From JAUIBE01 sp035267185 (lineage in GTDB: Bacteria; Pseudomonadota; Gammaproteobacteria; Xanthomonadales; SZUA-36): a stretch of DNA of 33,602 bases. How positions within the stretch are numbered: the first letter of the stretch is position 1; each line of letters opens with the position of its first letter. The notes beneath the pieces were generated by a model. That model was not told where the DNA came from. It saw nothing but the letters and a program-made list of their open reading frames with translations, and made no database searches. The stretch lies in NCBI GenBank assembly GCA_035267185.1, contig DATFLY010000076.1:1-33602 (forward strand). The letters run 5' to 3'. This document shows, one piece after another, positions 8,019 to 17,407 of the stretch. Position numbers and translations under genes: made by a program.

Positions 8019-9484
8019 GATGACCTCACCTCCAGCCCGTTTTCACGAATCGACTGCGCTACATGACCAATGCTTCCGGCCCCCATCATCAGGACGAGGT
8101 CACCTGCCTCCAGCATGTTCTGTAATTCTTTCGGAAGCTGTTCAACATCGTGAACCAGCACCGGATCAACTTTTCCCCGGGTACGAATCGAGTGACAAAG
8201 TGCCGGCGCATCAAAGCCCTCGATCAATTCCTCACCGGCAGAATAGACATCAGTGATCACAAGTTTGTCTGCGCGCGACAACACGTCACTGAAATCATCG
8301 AAGAGGTCACGGGTTCGGGTATATCGATGCGGTTGAAAAACCACGACGATGCGACTGTCAGGCCAGCCACTGCGTGCCGCATCGATGGTTGCGGCGATCT
8401 CCGAGGGATGGTGGCCATAGTCCTCGACAATCATCACCTCGCCTCCGGGCACCTCAAAGTTGCCAACCTCGGCAAACCGGCGTCCGATGCCTTCAAATTC
8501 TGACAGGCTGTTGATCACCTTTGAAACATCAAAGCCCAGCTCCCAAACCACTGCGATAGCACCCAGTGCGTTGAGGACGTTGTGTTCACCGGGCAGATTC
8601 AGAATCACGGCCAACGCCTCATCCGAACCTGGCAAATGCAAGTTGAAAGACATCAAACGACCCTGCTGGGTGATGTCTGTGGCACGCACATCTGCATCAG
8701 CTGAAAGGCCATAGGAAACGGTTGCGCGGGTACTCTGTTCGGCCAGTTCCCGGCAATGCGGGTCATCGATGCAGAGAATTGCGGTGCCGTAAAACGGCAG
8801 GTGGTGCAGGAATTCAAGGAAGGCTTTGCGTAATCCTTCGAAGCTGCCGTCATAGGCCTCGAGGTGATCCCGGTCGATGTTGGTGACCAGGGCAACCACC
8901 GGTTGCAGAAGCAAAAACGAACCGTCGCTTTCATCTGCTTCGGCCACCAGGTATTCGCCCGTACCCAAACGTGCGTTGCTTCCCCAGGCATTGAGCAGCC
9001 CACCAATCACAAATGTCGGGTCTACACCAGCTTCCGCCAGCAGGCTTGCAGTCAGGCTGGTCGTGGTTGTTTTACCATGCGTGCCGGCAACGGCAATACC
9101 GCGACGAAACCGCATCAACTCTGCAAGCATCTCTGCTCTTGGTACAACGGGTATTCGCAAGCCACGCGCGGCGACCACCTCCGGATTTTCTTCCTGGATG
9201 GCGTTGGACACGACAAGAACATCGGCACCTTCGACCTGTTCTGAACTATGTTCGGTGAAGACCCTGGCGCCCAGCTTTTCCAGGTGACGGGTGGTTCGAC
9301 TTTGCACCAGGTCAGAACCGGTCACTTCAAATCCCTGGTTGGCCAGGACCTCGGCGATGCCACTCATACCCGCACCGCCAATACCGACAAAATGGACCCT
9401 CCTGATGCGCCGCATAGGCGCCAGGTGGGTGCCGCGGACTGCGCCCTGGTCTTTCATCACGGGAATGGCCGGCTGATTGATCAA
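8015..9484 (-). CDS. murC: UDP-N-acetylmuramate--L-alanine ligase MurC
   Basis: MurC adds L-alanine to UDP-MurNAc, the first step of the cytoplasmic stem peptide. The family N-terminus RRIRRVHFVGIGGAGMSGIAEVL is followed by the ATP-binding motif GTHGKTTTT and by the later ligase motifs (EADESDGSF, NIDRDHLEAYD, GEHNVLNALGA, DYGHHPSEI). Three starts are possible. A GTG at 9502 has no ribosome binding site. A TTG at 9484 has GGAG at 9493-9496, eight bases upstream, and forms a TTGA overlap with the murG stop. An ATG at 9457 gives a 480-residue protein, nearest to homologue length, but has no visible binding site. I chose the TTG at 9484 (489 residues) on the Shine-Dalgarno and coupling evidence; the ATG at 9457 remains a serious alternative. 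Confidence 0.96.
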   Translation of the reverse strand: MINQPAIPVMKDQGAVRGTHLAPMRRIRRVHFVGIGGAGMSGIAEVLANQGFEVTGSDLVQSRTTRHLEKLGARVFTEHSSEQVEGADVLVVSNAIQEENPEVVAARGLRIPVVPRAEMLAELMRFRRGIAVAGTHGKTTTTSLTASLLAEAGVDPTFVIGGLLNAWGSNARLGTGEYLVAEADESDGSFLLLQPVVALVTNIDRDHLEAYDGSFEGLRKAFLEFLHHLPFYGTAILCIDDPHCRELAEQSTRATVSYGLSADADVRATDITQQGRLMSFNLHLPGSDEALAVILNLPGEHNVLNALGAIAVVWELGFDVSKVINSLSEFEGIGRRFAEVGNFEVPGGEVMIVEDYGHHPSEIAATIDAARSGWPDSRIVVVFQPHRYTRTRDLFDDFSDVLSRADKLVITDVYSAGEELIEGFDAPALCHSIRTRGKVDPVLVHDVEQLPKELQNMLEAGDLVLMMGAGSIGHVAQSIRENGLEVRSS

Positions 9485-10578
9485 TTTGCCAACTCCAGGC
9501 ACAGGCTGGCCACGCGTTTGGCTGAATCCGGAACAGCAACCGAGCGGGCTGAAACCGCCATGTCGATCAGATCCTGTCGATTCCGGATGACAGCGCGTAA
9601 CTCGGAGGAAAGCGAAGTCGCGTCAAGGTCTGCCTCAGGCATCAGCCTGGCGGCGCCGGCCTCAACCAGAAATTCCGCATTTTTTGTCTGGTGGTCATCC
9701 ACCGCGAAGGGAAACGGAACCAGGATGGACCCAAGCCCGGCCGCGGCCACTTCAGAAACCGTGAGAGCGCCGGACCTGCAAACGATCAGGTCAGCCCAGC
9801 CATATGCCCCGGCAATGTCCTCGATAAAGGCACTGACTTTTGCCTCGATTCCCAACTCATCATAGACCCGCATGGTTTCATCCAGGTCACGAGAACCTGT
9901 CTGATGTCGAACCAGTGGCTTCTCGTTATCCGGCAACAAAGCAAGCGCCTGGGGCACAATGCGGTTCAGTGCATTCGCTCCCTGGCTGCCTCCCGTCACC
10001 AGGATCCGAATCGGACCCACGCGATTGCCCATCCGTTCCTGGGGCGAAGCAAGTTCGACCACATCTTTTCTTACCGGGTTGCCGCATGTGACCAGTTTCC
10101 TGGTTATTTTTGAATCAGGAGGCCAGGAACCCGGAAACGCCTGCAGCACTTTTTTTGCAATGCGAGCAAGAAATTTGTTGGTCATCCCCGGCACACGATT
10201 TTGCTCATGCACCAGCAATGGAATGCCCCTGAGCCGGGCGGCCAGACCCCCTGGGCCTGCTGCATAGCCACCAAAACTGATGGCACAGGCAGGACGATGC
10301 CTGCCCAGGATGGCCATCGCCTGCAGTACTGCCCGAAGGATTTTGAAGGGTGCTGTAATCCAGGGAAGTAATCCTTTTCCACGCAAACCGCTGATATCAA
10401 CAGTGTCCAGTGAAATCCCGCTGGATGGCACACGCGTGCATTCCATGCCTCCGCTGGCACCCAACCAGCGCACCGGTGTATCCATGCCTTGCAACGCATC
10501 TGCAACCGCCAGCCCCGGAAAGATATGACCGCCGGTTCCACCAGCCATGATCAGAACACCGTCATTGTTTTTTGACAT
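9481..10578 (-). CDS. murG: UDP-GlcNAc:undecaprenyl-PP-MurNAc-pentapeptide GlcNAc transferase MurG
   Basis: MurG is the peripheral membrane GT-B enzyme that turns lipid I into lipid II by adding GlcNAc. The 365-residue product has the N-terminal glycine-rich loop GGTGGHIFPG (about 13-22), a second G loop at SFGGYAAGPGG, the membrane-associated HEQNRVPGMTNKFLAR segment, the interdomain GNPVRKDVV, and the donor-binding region with VTGGSQGANALN and CRSGALTVSEVAAAGLGSILVPFP. The start overlaps the ftsW stop by one base (TGATG) and the stop overlaps the preferred murC start. Confidence 0.98.
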   Translation of the reverse strand: MSKNNDGVLIMAGGTGGHIFPGLAVADALQGMDTPVRWLGASGGMECTRVPSSGISLDTVDISGLRGKGLLPWITAPFKILRAVLQAMAILGRHRPACAISFGGYAAGPGGLAARLRGIPLLVHEQNRVPGMTNKFLARIAKKVLQAFPGSWPPDSKITRKLVTCGNPVRKDVVELASPQERMGNRVGPIRILVTGGSQGANALNRIVPQALALLPDNEKPLVRHQTGSRDLDETMRVYDELGIEAKVSAFIEDIAGAYGWADLIVCRSGALTVSEVAAAGLGSILVPFPFAVDDHQTKNAEFLVEAGAARLMPEADLDATSLSSELRAVIRNRQDLIDMAVSARSVAVPDSAKRVASLCLELAN

Positions 10579-11786
10579 CAGGCATGCCCCCTTGCGCGAG
10601 GCTTGCCGGCAACTGCAATCTGGCCTTCCCGATCCAGTTCATACTTGATTCGAAGCACAATGGCGATTGCAAAAATGATCATGATGACACTGGAACCGCC
10701 TGAACTGATGAGCGGTAATGTAAGACCCTTGGTGGGAAGCACGCCAAGATTAACGCCAATGCTGACCATTGCCTGCAGCCCGATCCACAAACCCACGCCA
10801 TAGGCCAGGAATCCTGCAAAATTCTTACCACGGCGATGGGCCATCAGGCCAACGATCATGATCCGCGTGACCAGCAAAACGAACATGCCAAGGACAAACA
10901 GGACCCCGAAGAATCCAAACTCCTCGGCCAGAACTGCAAAAATGAAATCGGTATGGGCCTCTGGCAGGTAAAACAATTTCTGGATGCTCGCCCCCAGTCC
11001 GACACCGAACCATTCACCACGGCCAACAGCAATCAGTGCCTGGGTCAACTGGAATCCGCTGTTATAGGGGTCTGCCCAGGGGTCCATAAAACTCACGATG
11101 CGACGCAGACGATAGGGCTCCATCGCTGCCCACCCGAAAGCAGGAAGGGTTAACGCGCCCAGGATAAAAATGTGACGCCAGGCCGCGCCAGCCAGCCACA
11201 CCATTCCAAAAATAATGGCAGTGATGATTGCTGCGCTTCCCATGTCAGGCTGTAACAGCAGGATTACCGAGAGGCCTGCCGCCAGGATCAGGGGCTTGAG
11301 CGTGTCGAAAAACCTTGATCTGACCAGCTCTGTTTTACGCGCCAGGTAGCCGGCAAGATAAATGATCACCATGATCTTGACCGCTTCAATCACCTGGAAG
11401 TTAAAAAACCCCAGCCTGATCCAGCGCGTGCTGCCGTTGACCGTATGCCCAAGGCCGGGAACCAGCACCAGCAGCAGGGCCAGTAGCGCAAGAAGCATCA
11501 TCGGACGACTGATGCGCTCAAGAAATGAAATTGGAATAATTCTGAGTGAGAGCGCAATGGTGATGCCGACTGCAATGAACACAGCATGCCGGGCCAGGTA
11601 ATACCAGGCGTTGACGCCGTGCCCCTCGGCCACTGCAACCGAGGCTGAGCCCACCATGACGAGCCCCGAGCAAACGAGCAAAAGTGCCGGGACGAGAATC
11701 CAGTAGTCCGGAGAAATCCTGACCGGAGCCGACCCTGCTGGTCGTGCCTGGACACTGGTGCCGGGATTGATCAGTGAATTCTTCAT
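10578..11786 (-). CDS. ftsW: Peptidoglycan glycosyltransferase FtsW
   Basis: FtsW is the SEDS-family polymerase that extends glycan strands from lipid II at the septum, together with FtsI. The 402-residue product is highly hydrophobic with about ten membrane segments. SEDS hallmarks include STRWIRLGFFNFQVIEAVKI, LLQPDMGSAAI, the NSGFQLTQALIAVGRGEWFGVGLG loop, LPEAHTDFIFAVLAEEFGF, and GVLPTKGLTLPLISSGGSS. These, with the dcw position, separate it from RodA. Its ATG overlaps the mraY stop directly (ATGA): murD, which normally lies between mraY and ftsW in gammaproteobacteria, is absent. Confidence 0.98.
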   Translation of the reverse strand: MKNSLINPGTSVQARPAGSAPVRISPDYWILVPALLLVCSGLVMVGSASVAVAEGHGVNAWYYLARHAVFIAVGITIALSLRIIPISFLERISRPMMLLALLALLLVLVPGLGHTVNGSTRWIRLGFFNFQVIEAVKIMVIIYLAGYLARKTELVRSRFFDTLKPLILAAGLSVILLLQPDMGSAAIITAIIFGMVWLAGAAWRHIFILGALTLPAFGWAAMEPYRLRRIVSFMDPWADPYNSGFQLTQALIAVGRGEWFGVGLGASIQKLFYLPEAHTDFIFAVLAEEFGFFGVLFVLGMFVLLVTRIMIVGLMAHRRGKNFAGFLAYGVGLWIGLQAMVSIGVNLGVLPTKGLTLPLISSGGSSVIMIIFAIAIVLRIKYELDREGQIAVAGKPRARGHA

Positions 11787-12865
11787 CTCAGCTTCAGGGT
11801 CGCAAGACCTGCCAGGACCAAAATCACGGAAATGATCCAGAACCTCACGATGACGCGTGGTTCGGGCCAGCCCTTGAGTTCAAAATGATGATGGATGGGC
11901 GCCATCCGAAAAATGCGTTTTCCGGTGAGCTTGAAGGAAACCACCTGCAGGATTACCGAAACGGTTTCCATGACAAAGACACCCGCCATCACGATAAAAA
12001 CCAGCTCCTGGCGAACGATCACGGCAATGGTTCCCAGCGCTGCTCCCACTGCCAACGCCCCAATATCGCCCATGAATATCTGGGCCGGATAGGTGTTAAA
12101 CCACAGGAATCCGAGGCCTGCACCAGCCAGCGCACCACAGAAAATCGCCAATTCACCTGCCCCTGGAATAGAAGGCACACCGAGGTAGTCCGAAAACACC
12201 AGGTTGCCGGCGACATAGGCAAAGATTCCAAGCGCCGACGCCACGAAAACGGAAGGCATGATGGCCAGGCCATCCAGGCCATCAGTGAGATTGACTGCGT
12301 TGGAAAACCCCACGATCATCAGGTAAGTGGTAAAGATGTAAACCACGCCAAGTGGAATCACCACCCCCTTGAAGAATGGAATGATCAGTTCAGTGGAGGC
12401 AGGGACGTCAGCCGTCATGAATAGAAAGACCGCGGCCACGGTACCGAAAATTGATTGAAGCAGGTACTTCCAGCGCGCCGGCAGGCCACGGGAATCCTTG
12501 AGCATCAGTTTGCGGTAGTCATCCAGCCAGCCGATCAGCCCAAAACCCAGGGTTACCAGCAAAACCACCCAGACGTAACGATTGCCAAGGTCAGACCACA
12601 ATAAAGAGGAGACGACGATCGCAAACAAAATCAGCGCACCACCCATGGTGGGCGTACCGGATTTGGCGTAGTGCGATTTTGGTCCCAGGGTGCGTATTGG
12701 CTGCGAAACCTGGCGCTGTGACAATTTTCGAATAAAAGCCGGTCCCAGTATCAGGGACAGTGCCAAAGCGGTCAGTGCTGCCAGAATTGAACGCAAAGTG
12801 ATGTAACCAAAGACATTGAAGCCCGGGTTTATTTGCTCCAGGTACTGGAATAGCCAGAGCAGCAT
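11783..12865 (-). CDS. mraY: Phospho-N-acetylmuramoyl-pentapeptide-transferase MraY
   Basis: MraY transfers phospho-MurNAc-pentapeptide from UDP to undecaprenyl phosphate, making lipid I in the inner membrane. Starting at the ATG at 12863-12865 gives 360 residues, the E. coli length, with N-terminus MLLWLFQYLEQINPGFNVFGY. That ATG also overlaps the murF stop by one base (TGATG). Catalytic motifs are GWLDDYRKL with D115/D116, NAVNLTDGLDGLA, and the C-terminal MAPIHHHFELKGWPE. The frame stays open upstream to 12964, but that extension runs inside murF and has no family counterpart. The stop overlaps the ftsW start. Confidence 0.98.
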   Translation of the reverse strand: MLLWLFQYLEQINPGFNVFGYITLRSILAALTALALSLILGPAFIRKLSQRQVSQPIRTLGPKSHYAKSGTPTMGGALILFAIVVSSLLWSDLGNRYVWVVLLVTLGFGLIGWLDDYRKLMLKDSRGLPARWKYLLQSIFGTVAAVFLFMTADVPASTELIIPFFKGVVIPLGVVYIFTTYLMIVGFSNAVNLTDGLDGLAIMPSVFVASALGIFAYVAGNLVFSDYLGVPSIPGAGELAIFCGALAGAGLGFLWFNTYPAQIFMGDIGALAVGAALGTIAVIVRQELVFIVMAGVFVMETVSVILQVVSFKLTGKRIFRMAPIHHHFELKGWPEPRVIVRFWIISVILVLAGLATLKLR

Positions 12866-14229
12866 CAGCCAGCCTCCCTGACATTCATCCGGCTTTCTGA
12901 TGCCTGCTCCAGCGCCTTGACAACCCGTTCCATGTTCATCGACCGGGAACCCTTGATCAGGCAATTGATTCCGGGCCGTATTTCAGATGTGAGGGCTTCA
13001 ATCAGCGAATCATGATCCTCAAAATGCATGCCTCCACGACCAAAATTTCGAACCGTGGCGGCAGTCATCTCACCTATCGCAAAGACCCGTTCAACCCCCA
13101 GACTGCTGGCAGCATCGCCGATTTCAGCATGCAACTTATGGCTGTTTTCGCCCAGTTCCTTCATATCACCCACCACCAGCCAGCGGTGACCCTGCATCTC
13201 GCTCAGCACTTTGAGTGCGGAGTAAAGTGATGCCGGATTGGCGTTGTAACTGTCATCAATGATGGTCCAGCCTGCGTCTGTGTTCTTGGTTTCCAGGCGT
13301 CCGGGTGCAGGCCTGAAAGCCGCCAGGCCTTCTCGAATATTCATTGGATCAACGTCCAGCGCCAGGGCAACTGCAGTTGCAGCAGCAGCATTGACCCGGT
13401 TGTGAATGCCCGGAACCGGCAGCTCGAAACTGATCCTTCCTTTCGGGGTATCCAGGGTTTCGCGATCCACGACACGTACATCGTTGGCAGGATCCTGGCC
13501 AAACGTGATCACACGCCCGCCGGCATTGATCTCATGCCACAATTCGGACCAGTGCTGATCCCCAAAAATGACGGCGCAGCCACCAGGTCCAAGGGCCTGG
13601 AAGATTTCCCCCTTGGCATGTGCAACGCCGCTCTCACTGCCAAACCCCTTGAGGTGCGCAGGACCAACATTTGTAATGACGGAAACATCCGGACGACCGA
13701 TGCCAGCCAGGTAGGCAATATCTCCTGCCTGGCTGGCACCCATTTCCAGCACCGCATAACGGTGCTTCTTTTTGAGCCCGAAAAGGCTCAGGGGTAGTCC
13801 CAGTTCGTTGTTGTAATTACCCCCGGTGGCGAGAACTTCTGATTTCTTTCCGCAGTGCTTTTTCAGTATCGATGCAACCATCTCCTTGACCGTGGTCTTG
13901 CCGTTGCTGCCTGTGATGCCAACAACAATCGGATCCACCCGGTTGCGTATCTCAGCCGCAATGATTCCCAGTGCCCGGATGACGTCTTCAACCACGAGAA
14001 CTGGCACTTCCAGTTCCAGTTTGCGACTGGCAAGTACTGCCACGGCGCCCAGTGAAACCGCTGTTTCGGCATAGTCGTGGCCATCCACCTGGATGCCTTT
14101 CAATGCAGCGAACAGGGTCCCGTACTGTACTTTCCGGCTGTCGGTTACGATCGAATCCACTTTCAGGCTGGTGTCAGGTTCAGGACAACCCACAAGCCTG
14201 GCGACTTCCCGAAGCTCAAGTGAAATCAT
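12865..14229 (-). CDS. murF: UDP-N-acetylmuramoyl-tripeptide--D-alanyl-D-alanine ligase MurF
   Basis: MurF attaches the D-Ala-D-Ala made by Ddl to UDP-MurNAc-tripeptide, finishing the pentapeptide. The 454-residue product has the N-terminal Mur domain (DSIVTDSRKVQYGTLFAALKG), the ATP loop GITGSNGKTTVKE at 104-116, a carbamylated-lysine region with NVGPAHLKGFGS, GIHNRVNAAAATAVAL, and IIDDSYNANPASLYSAL with the C-terminal KGSRSMNMERVV. It starts in a four-base overlap with the murE stop and ends in a one-base overlap with mraY. Confidence 0.98.
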   Translation of the reverse strand: MISLELREVARLVGCPEPDTSLKVDSIVTDSRKVQYGTLFAALKGIQVDGHDYAETAVSLGAVAVLASRKLELEVPVLVVEDVIRALGIIAAEIRNRVDPIVVGITGSNGKTTVKEMVASILKKHCGKKSEVLATGGNYNNELGLPLSLFGLKKKHRYAVLEMGASQAGDIAYLAGIGRPDVSVITNVGPAHLKGFGSESGVAHAKGEIFQALGPGGCAVIFGDQHWSELWHEINAGGRVITFGQDPANDVRVVDRETLDTPKGRISFELPVPGIHNRVNAAAATAVALALDVDPMNIREGLAAFRPAPGRLETKNTDAGWTIIDDSYNANPASLYSALKVLSEMQGHRWLVVGDMKELGENSHKLHAEIGDAASSLGVERVFAIGEMTAATVRNFGRGGMHFEDHDSLIEALTSEIRPGINCLIKGSRSMNMERVVKALEQASESRMNVREAG

Positions 14230-15686
14230 GCTGCCTCCAGCGCGGCCAGCGCCGCCTCTTCATCGCTGAAAGGCACTCGCGTGTCACCGAGATCCTGGAA
14301 AGTCTCGTGCCCCTTGCCCGCGATCAGGACGATGTCTCCCTCGCGGCTCGATTCAACTGCATGGCGGATTGCTTCACCCCGATCAGGCTCGAGCGTTGCG
14401 CGTTCGCGTGCTGACATGCCCGCAACCATGTCTGCAAAAATTTTCTCCTGCGATTCAAAACGCGGATTATCGCTGGTGAAAATAATGCGATCGCAACCCG
14501 CCTCTGCCACCTGGGCCATCATGGGGCGTTTGCCCCGATCACGATCGCCACCACAACCAATGACACATACCATTCGGCCATGCAGATGGGCCCGCAGGGC
14601 TTGCAGCGCCTGTTCAAGCGCAGCCGGCGTATGGGCAAAGTCCACGACGACAACCGGCTTACCGCCCTCACCCCCCAGCTTGTGCATTCGTCCTGGAATG
14701 GCATGCATCAACTCAACCTGGTGCAGAACCTGGTTCCACTCCATGCCCTGCAGAGCAAGTGCGCCAATAGCGGCTGCCAGGTTTGAGACGTTGAATCGAC
14801 CCAGCAGCCCGGTTCGCACGGTGCCGTCACCCCATGGGCTTTTGATTGTCACGGTCATGCCGTCCGAGTTCATGGAAGAAATGGCTGCCCGGATTTCTGA
14901 TGACCCATTGGTGCCATAGCTGAGAACCTCCAGGGAGGAAGAAAACTCTTCGATCAGCTGCTTTCCAAAGGCATCGTCCTTGTTGATGATGGCAAATCTT
15001 GGCTTGTGGTCAGAGAAAAGACGGCGCTTGGCAGCCGCGTAGGCCTCCATACTGCCGTGGTAATCAAGGTGGTCACGACTCAGGTTGGTGAACACACCCG
15101 CTTCGAATCGGACTTCCTCGCAACGGCCCTGGTCGAGGGCATGGGATGAAACCTCCATCGCCAGTTGCTCGACACCCTGGTCAACACATTCGGACAAAAG
15201 GCGCTGCAGGCTGATGGGATCCGGGGTCGTCAGCGCGGCTGGCTCAAGGTGGTTAAAAGGTCCGCCACCAATGGTTCCGATCATGCCCGCATTGCCGCTG
15301 ACGCGATGCCATGCCTGTGCAATCAGGTGCGCCGTGGTGGTCTTGCCATTGGTGCCGGTGATCCCGGTGATTTTCAAATGTTCGGAAGGTGCGTGGAAGA
15401 ACCGGGATGCCAGGCTGGAGAGGTAGTAAGCCAATCCCGGAACTTCCACGCAGGGTATGCCCATCGGGGGCATAGAAAACTTTCCATCATGAATAATCAC
15501 TGAAGCCCCGGCCGATTCGGCCTGCGGAGCAAACTGCATGCCGTGTGCCTGTCCGCCCTCAACGGCGATAAACGCCATGCCAGGCCCGGCTTTACGGGAA
15601 TCCAGGGTGATCCCATCGATCATCAATTCCGGAACATCGTCAAGCCAGCCTTCAAGAAGAGTCTGCAGGCTCATGGGACAGCTCAT
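14226..15686 (-). CDS. murE: UDP-MurNAc-L-Ala-D-Glu--meso-diaminopimelate ligase MurE
   Basis: MurE adds the third residue of the stem peptide. The 486-residue product shows the ATP loop GITGTNGKTTTAH (108-120), the NLSRDHLDYHGSMEAYAAAK region that includes the carbamylated lysine, and DFAHTPAALEQAL. The specificity loop DNPR (406-409, in TSDNPRFESQEKIF) is the signature of meso-diaminopimelate rather than lysine addition, so the wall is of the usual Gram-negative type. The ATG at 15686 overlaps the ftsI stop by four bases; a second in-frame ATG at 15674 is possible. Confidence 0.98.
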   Translation of the reverse strand: MSCPMSLQTLLEGWLDDVPELMIDGITLDSRKAGPGMAFIAVEGGQAHGMQFAPQAESAGASVIIHDGKFSMPPMGIPCVEVPGLAYYLSSLASRFFHAPSEHLKITGITGTNGKTTTAHLIAQAWHRVSGNAGMIGTIGGGPFNHLEPAALTTPDPISLQRLLSECVDQGVEQLAMEVSSHALDQGRCEEVRFEAGVFTNLSRDHLDYHGSMEAYAAAKRRLFSDHKPRFAIINKDDAFGKQLIEEFSSSLEVLSYGTNGSSEIRAAISSMNSDGMTVTIKSPWGDGTVRTGLLGRFNVSNLAAAIGALALQGMEWNQVLHQVELMHAIPGRMHKLGGEGGKPVVVVDFAHTPAALEQALQALRAHLHGRMVCVIGCGGDRDRGKRPMMAQVAEAGCDRIIFTSDNPRFESQEKIFADMVAGMSARERATLEPDRGEAIRHAVESSREGDIVLIAGKGHETFQDLGDTRVPFSDEEAALAALEAA

Positions 15687-17407
15687 GGCTGGTCCCCATC
15701 AAGTGAAACCGGTTGATCGCTCGCTTTGTGCAGCGTCAGCGCCGTTTCAAAGTTGTCGGGGGCAACATCCAGCAGGCGAAGCGCACCGCTCATGATGGTT
15801 GAAAATAAAGGTGCGGCCACCAGGCCGCCATAGTATTCGCCACCGGTGGGGTCATTGATTGCAACAATACACACCAGTCGCGGATTGCTGGCCGGCCCAA
15901 AACCGGCAAAGGTGGCAATGTATTTGGACGCATAGCCTGCGGCGCTTGCTTTGCGCGAAGTACCCGTTTTTCCTGAAATTCGATAATTGGCGACGCGGGC
16001 GTTCTTGCCGGTACCTTCCGGCCCGGTGACGGTTTCCAGCATGGCTGCAACCTGTCGGGCAATGGTCGGGTCAATCACTGAAATCGCGGGATTTGAAGCC
16101 CCTCTGATCAGGCTTGGGCGGCGCATTCTGCCTTCATCGGCGATTGCACCAAACGCACTGGCAAGTTGCAGCGCAGTCACCGAAAGCCCGTAGCCGTAAG
16201 AAAGCGTTGCCTGTTCAACCCGCCGCCAGCGCTTGTAATTGCGAAGCACCCCTGCTGATTCGCCCGGGAAACCCGTTCCCGTCACGCTTCCAAAACCAAA
16301 GCGGTCATAGGTGTTCCACATATGCTGTGGTTCCAGCTGCAGTGCGAGCTTTGTTGCACCGACATTGCTGGACTTGGTGATGATGCGGGTGACATCGATC
16401 GGTCCGTAATTGTGATGATCCTTGATGGTGTAACCGGAAATATTGATCCAGCCCGGCGAAGAGTCTATTGGCGAATCAGGAACGACGATTCCGGCCTCCA
16501 GCGCAGACGCAACTGAAAAAGGCTTCATCACAGACCCCGGCTCGAAGACATCGGTCACTGCCCTGTTGCGCAAACCATCACTGTCAATGTTGGGTTGATT
16601 GGGGTTATAGGATGGCTGATTGACCATTGCCAGCACTTCGCCCGAGTCAATATCGAGAACCACGACTGTTCCGGACCGGGCGCCATGCTTCAGCACGGTT
16701 CGTTTCAACTCCCTGTAAGCGAGATACTGCAGCCTGCGATCAATGGTCAGCTCGATATCCTGGCCTGGGACTGACTCCCGAAGGAGTTCGGCGCGCTCGA
16801 TTGTTCGTCCGAGGCGGTCACGAATGACACGCTTGACGCCCGGCTTGCCCTGCAGCCAGTCGTTGTAGGCGAGTTCCAGGCCTTCCTGGCCGATGTCGTC
16901 GATGTTGGTAAAACCTATCACGTGAGCTGCCACTTCTCCGGCCGGATAAAACCGCCGGTATTCCTTTTGAAGGAAAACTCCGGACAACTTCATGGCATCA
17001 ATTCTTGCTGCCAGGTCAGGGTGCAGCCGACGCTTTAACCAGACAAATTCCCGTTGGGCTCGCTGGGTCAGACGACGCTCGATTTCATCAGCGTTGGCAC
17101 CCAGGACTTCGGCCAGCCTGTCTATGTCTTCCGGCGACTGCAGCAATTCACCTGGATTGACCCAGACTGAATCCACCGGTGTGCTCACTGCCAGTGGTTC
17201 ACCGTTCCGGTCAAGGATGTTTCCGCGTCGAACCGGAACCTCGACTTCCCGCATGAACCGGGCTTCACCCTGCTCCTTGAGAAACTCCGTTTCCATGATC
17301 TGAAGGTTGAAAGCCCGCGCTGCCAGGGCCACGGAAGAAAGAAGCACGATTGCCAGGAAAGCATAGAGCCGGGTCATTGGAACCCTGGACATTTCAGGTT
17401 CGCTCAT
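15683..17407 (-). CDS. ftsI: Septal peptidoglycan transpeptidase FtsI (PBP3)
   Basis: FtsI is the class B penicillin-binding protein that crosslinks septal peptidoglycan, working with FtsW. The 574-residue product has a short cytoplasmic tail, one membrane anchor (about 13-33), the pedestal domain beginning VPVRRGNILDRNGEPLAV, and a transpeptidase domain with all three active-site motifs: SVMK (S292-K295), SSN (346-348) and KTGT (480-483). Length matches E. coli PBP3 (588). It overlaps ftsL and murE by four bases each. The dcw position separates it from PBP2 (mrdA). Confidence 0.98.
   Translation of the reverse strand: MSEPEMSRVPMTRLYAFLAIVLLSSVALAARAFNLQIMETEFLKEQGEARFMREVEVPVRRGNILDRNGEPLAVSTPVDSVWVNPGELLQSPEDIDRLAEVLGANADEIERRLTQRAQREFVWLKRRLHPDLAARIDAMKLSGVFLQKEYRRFYPAGEVAAHVIGFTNIDDIGQEGLELAYNDWLQGKPGVKRVIRDRLGRTIERAELLRESVPGQDIELTIDRRLQYLAYRELKRTVLKHGARSGTVVVLDIDSGEVLAMVNQPSYNPNQPNIDSDGLRNRAVTDVFEPGSVMKPFSVASALEAGIVVPDSPIDSSPGWINISGYTIKDHHNYGPIDVTRIITKSSNVGATKLALQLEPQHMWNTYDRFGFGSVTGTGFPGESAGVLRNYKRWRRVEQATLSYGYGLSVTALQLASAFGAIADEGRMRRPSLIRGASNPAISVIDPTIARQVAAMLETVTGPEGTGKNARVANYRISGKTGTSRKASAAGYASKYIATFAGFGPASNPRLVCIVAINDPTGGEYYGGLVAAPLFSTIMSGALRLLDVAPDNFETALTLHKASDQPVSLDGDQP

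Noticed and set aside
12866..12964. N-terminal extension of MraY by 33 codons
   Set aside because: It lies inside murF, lacks family similarity, and the ATG at 12865 gives the standard 360-residue protein with D115/D116 in register.
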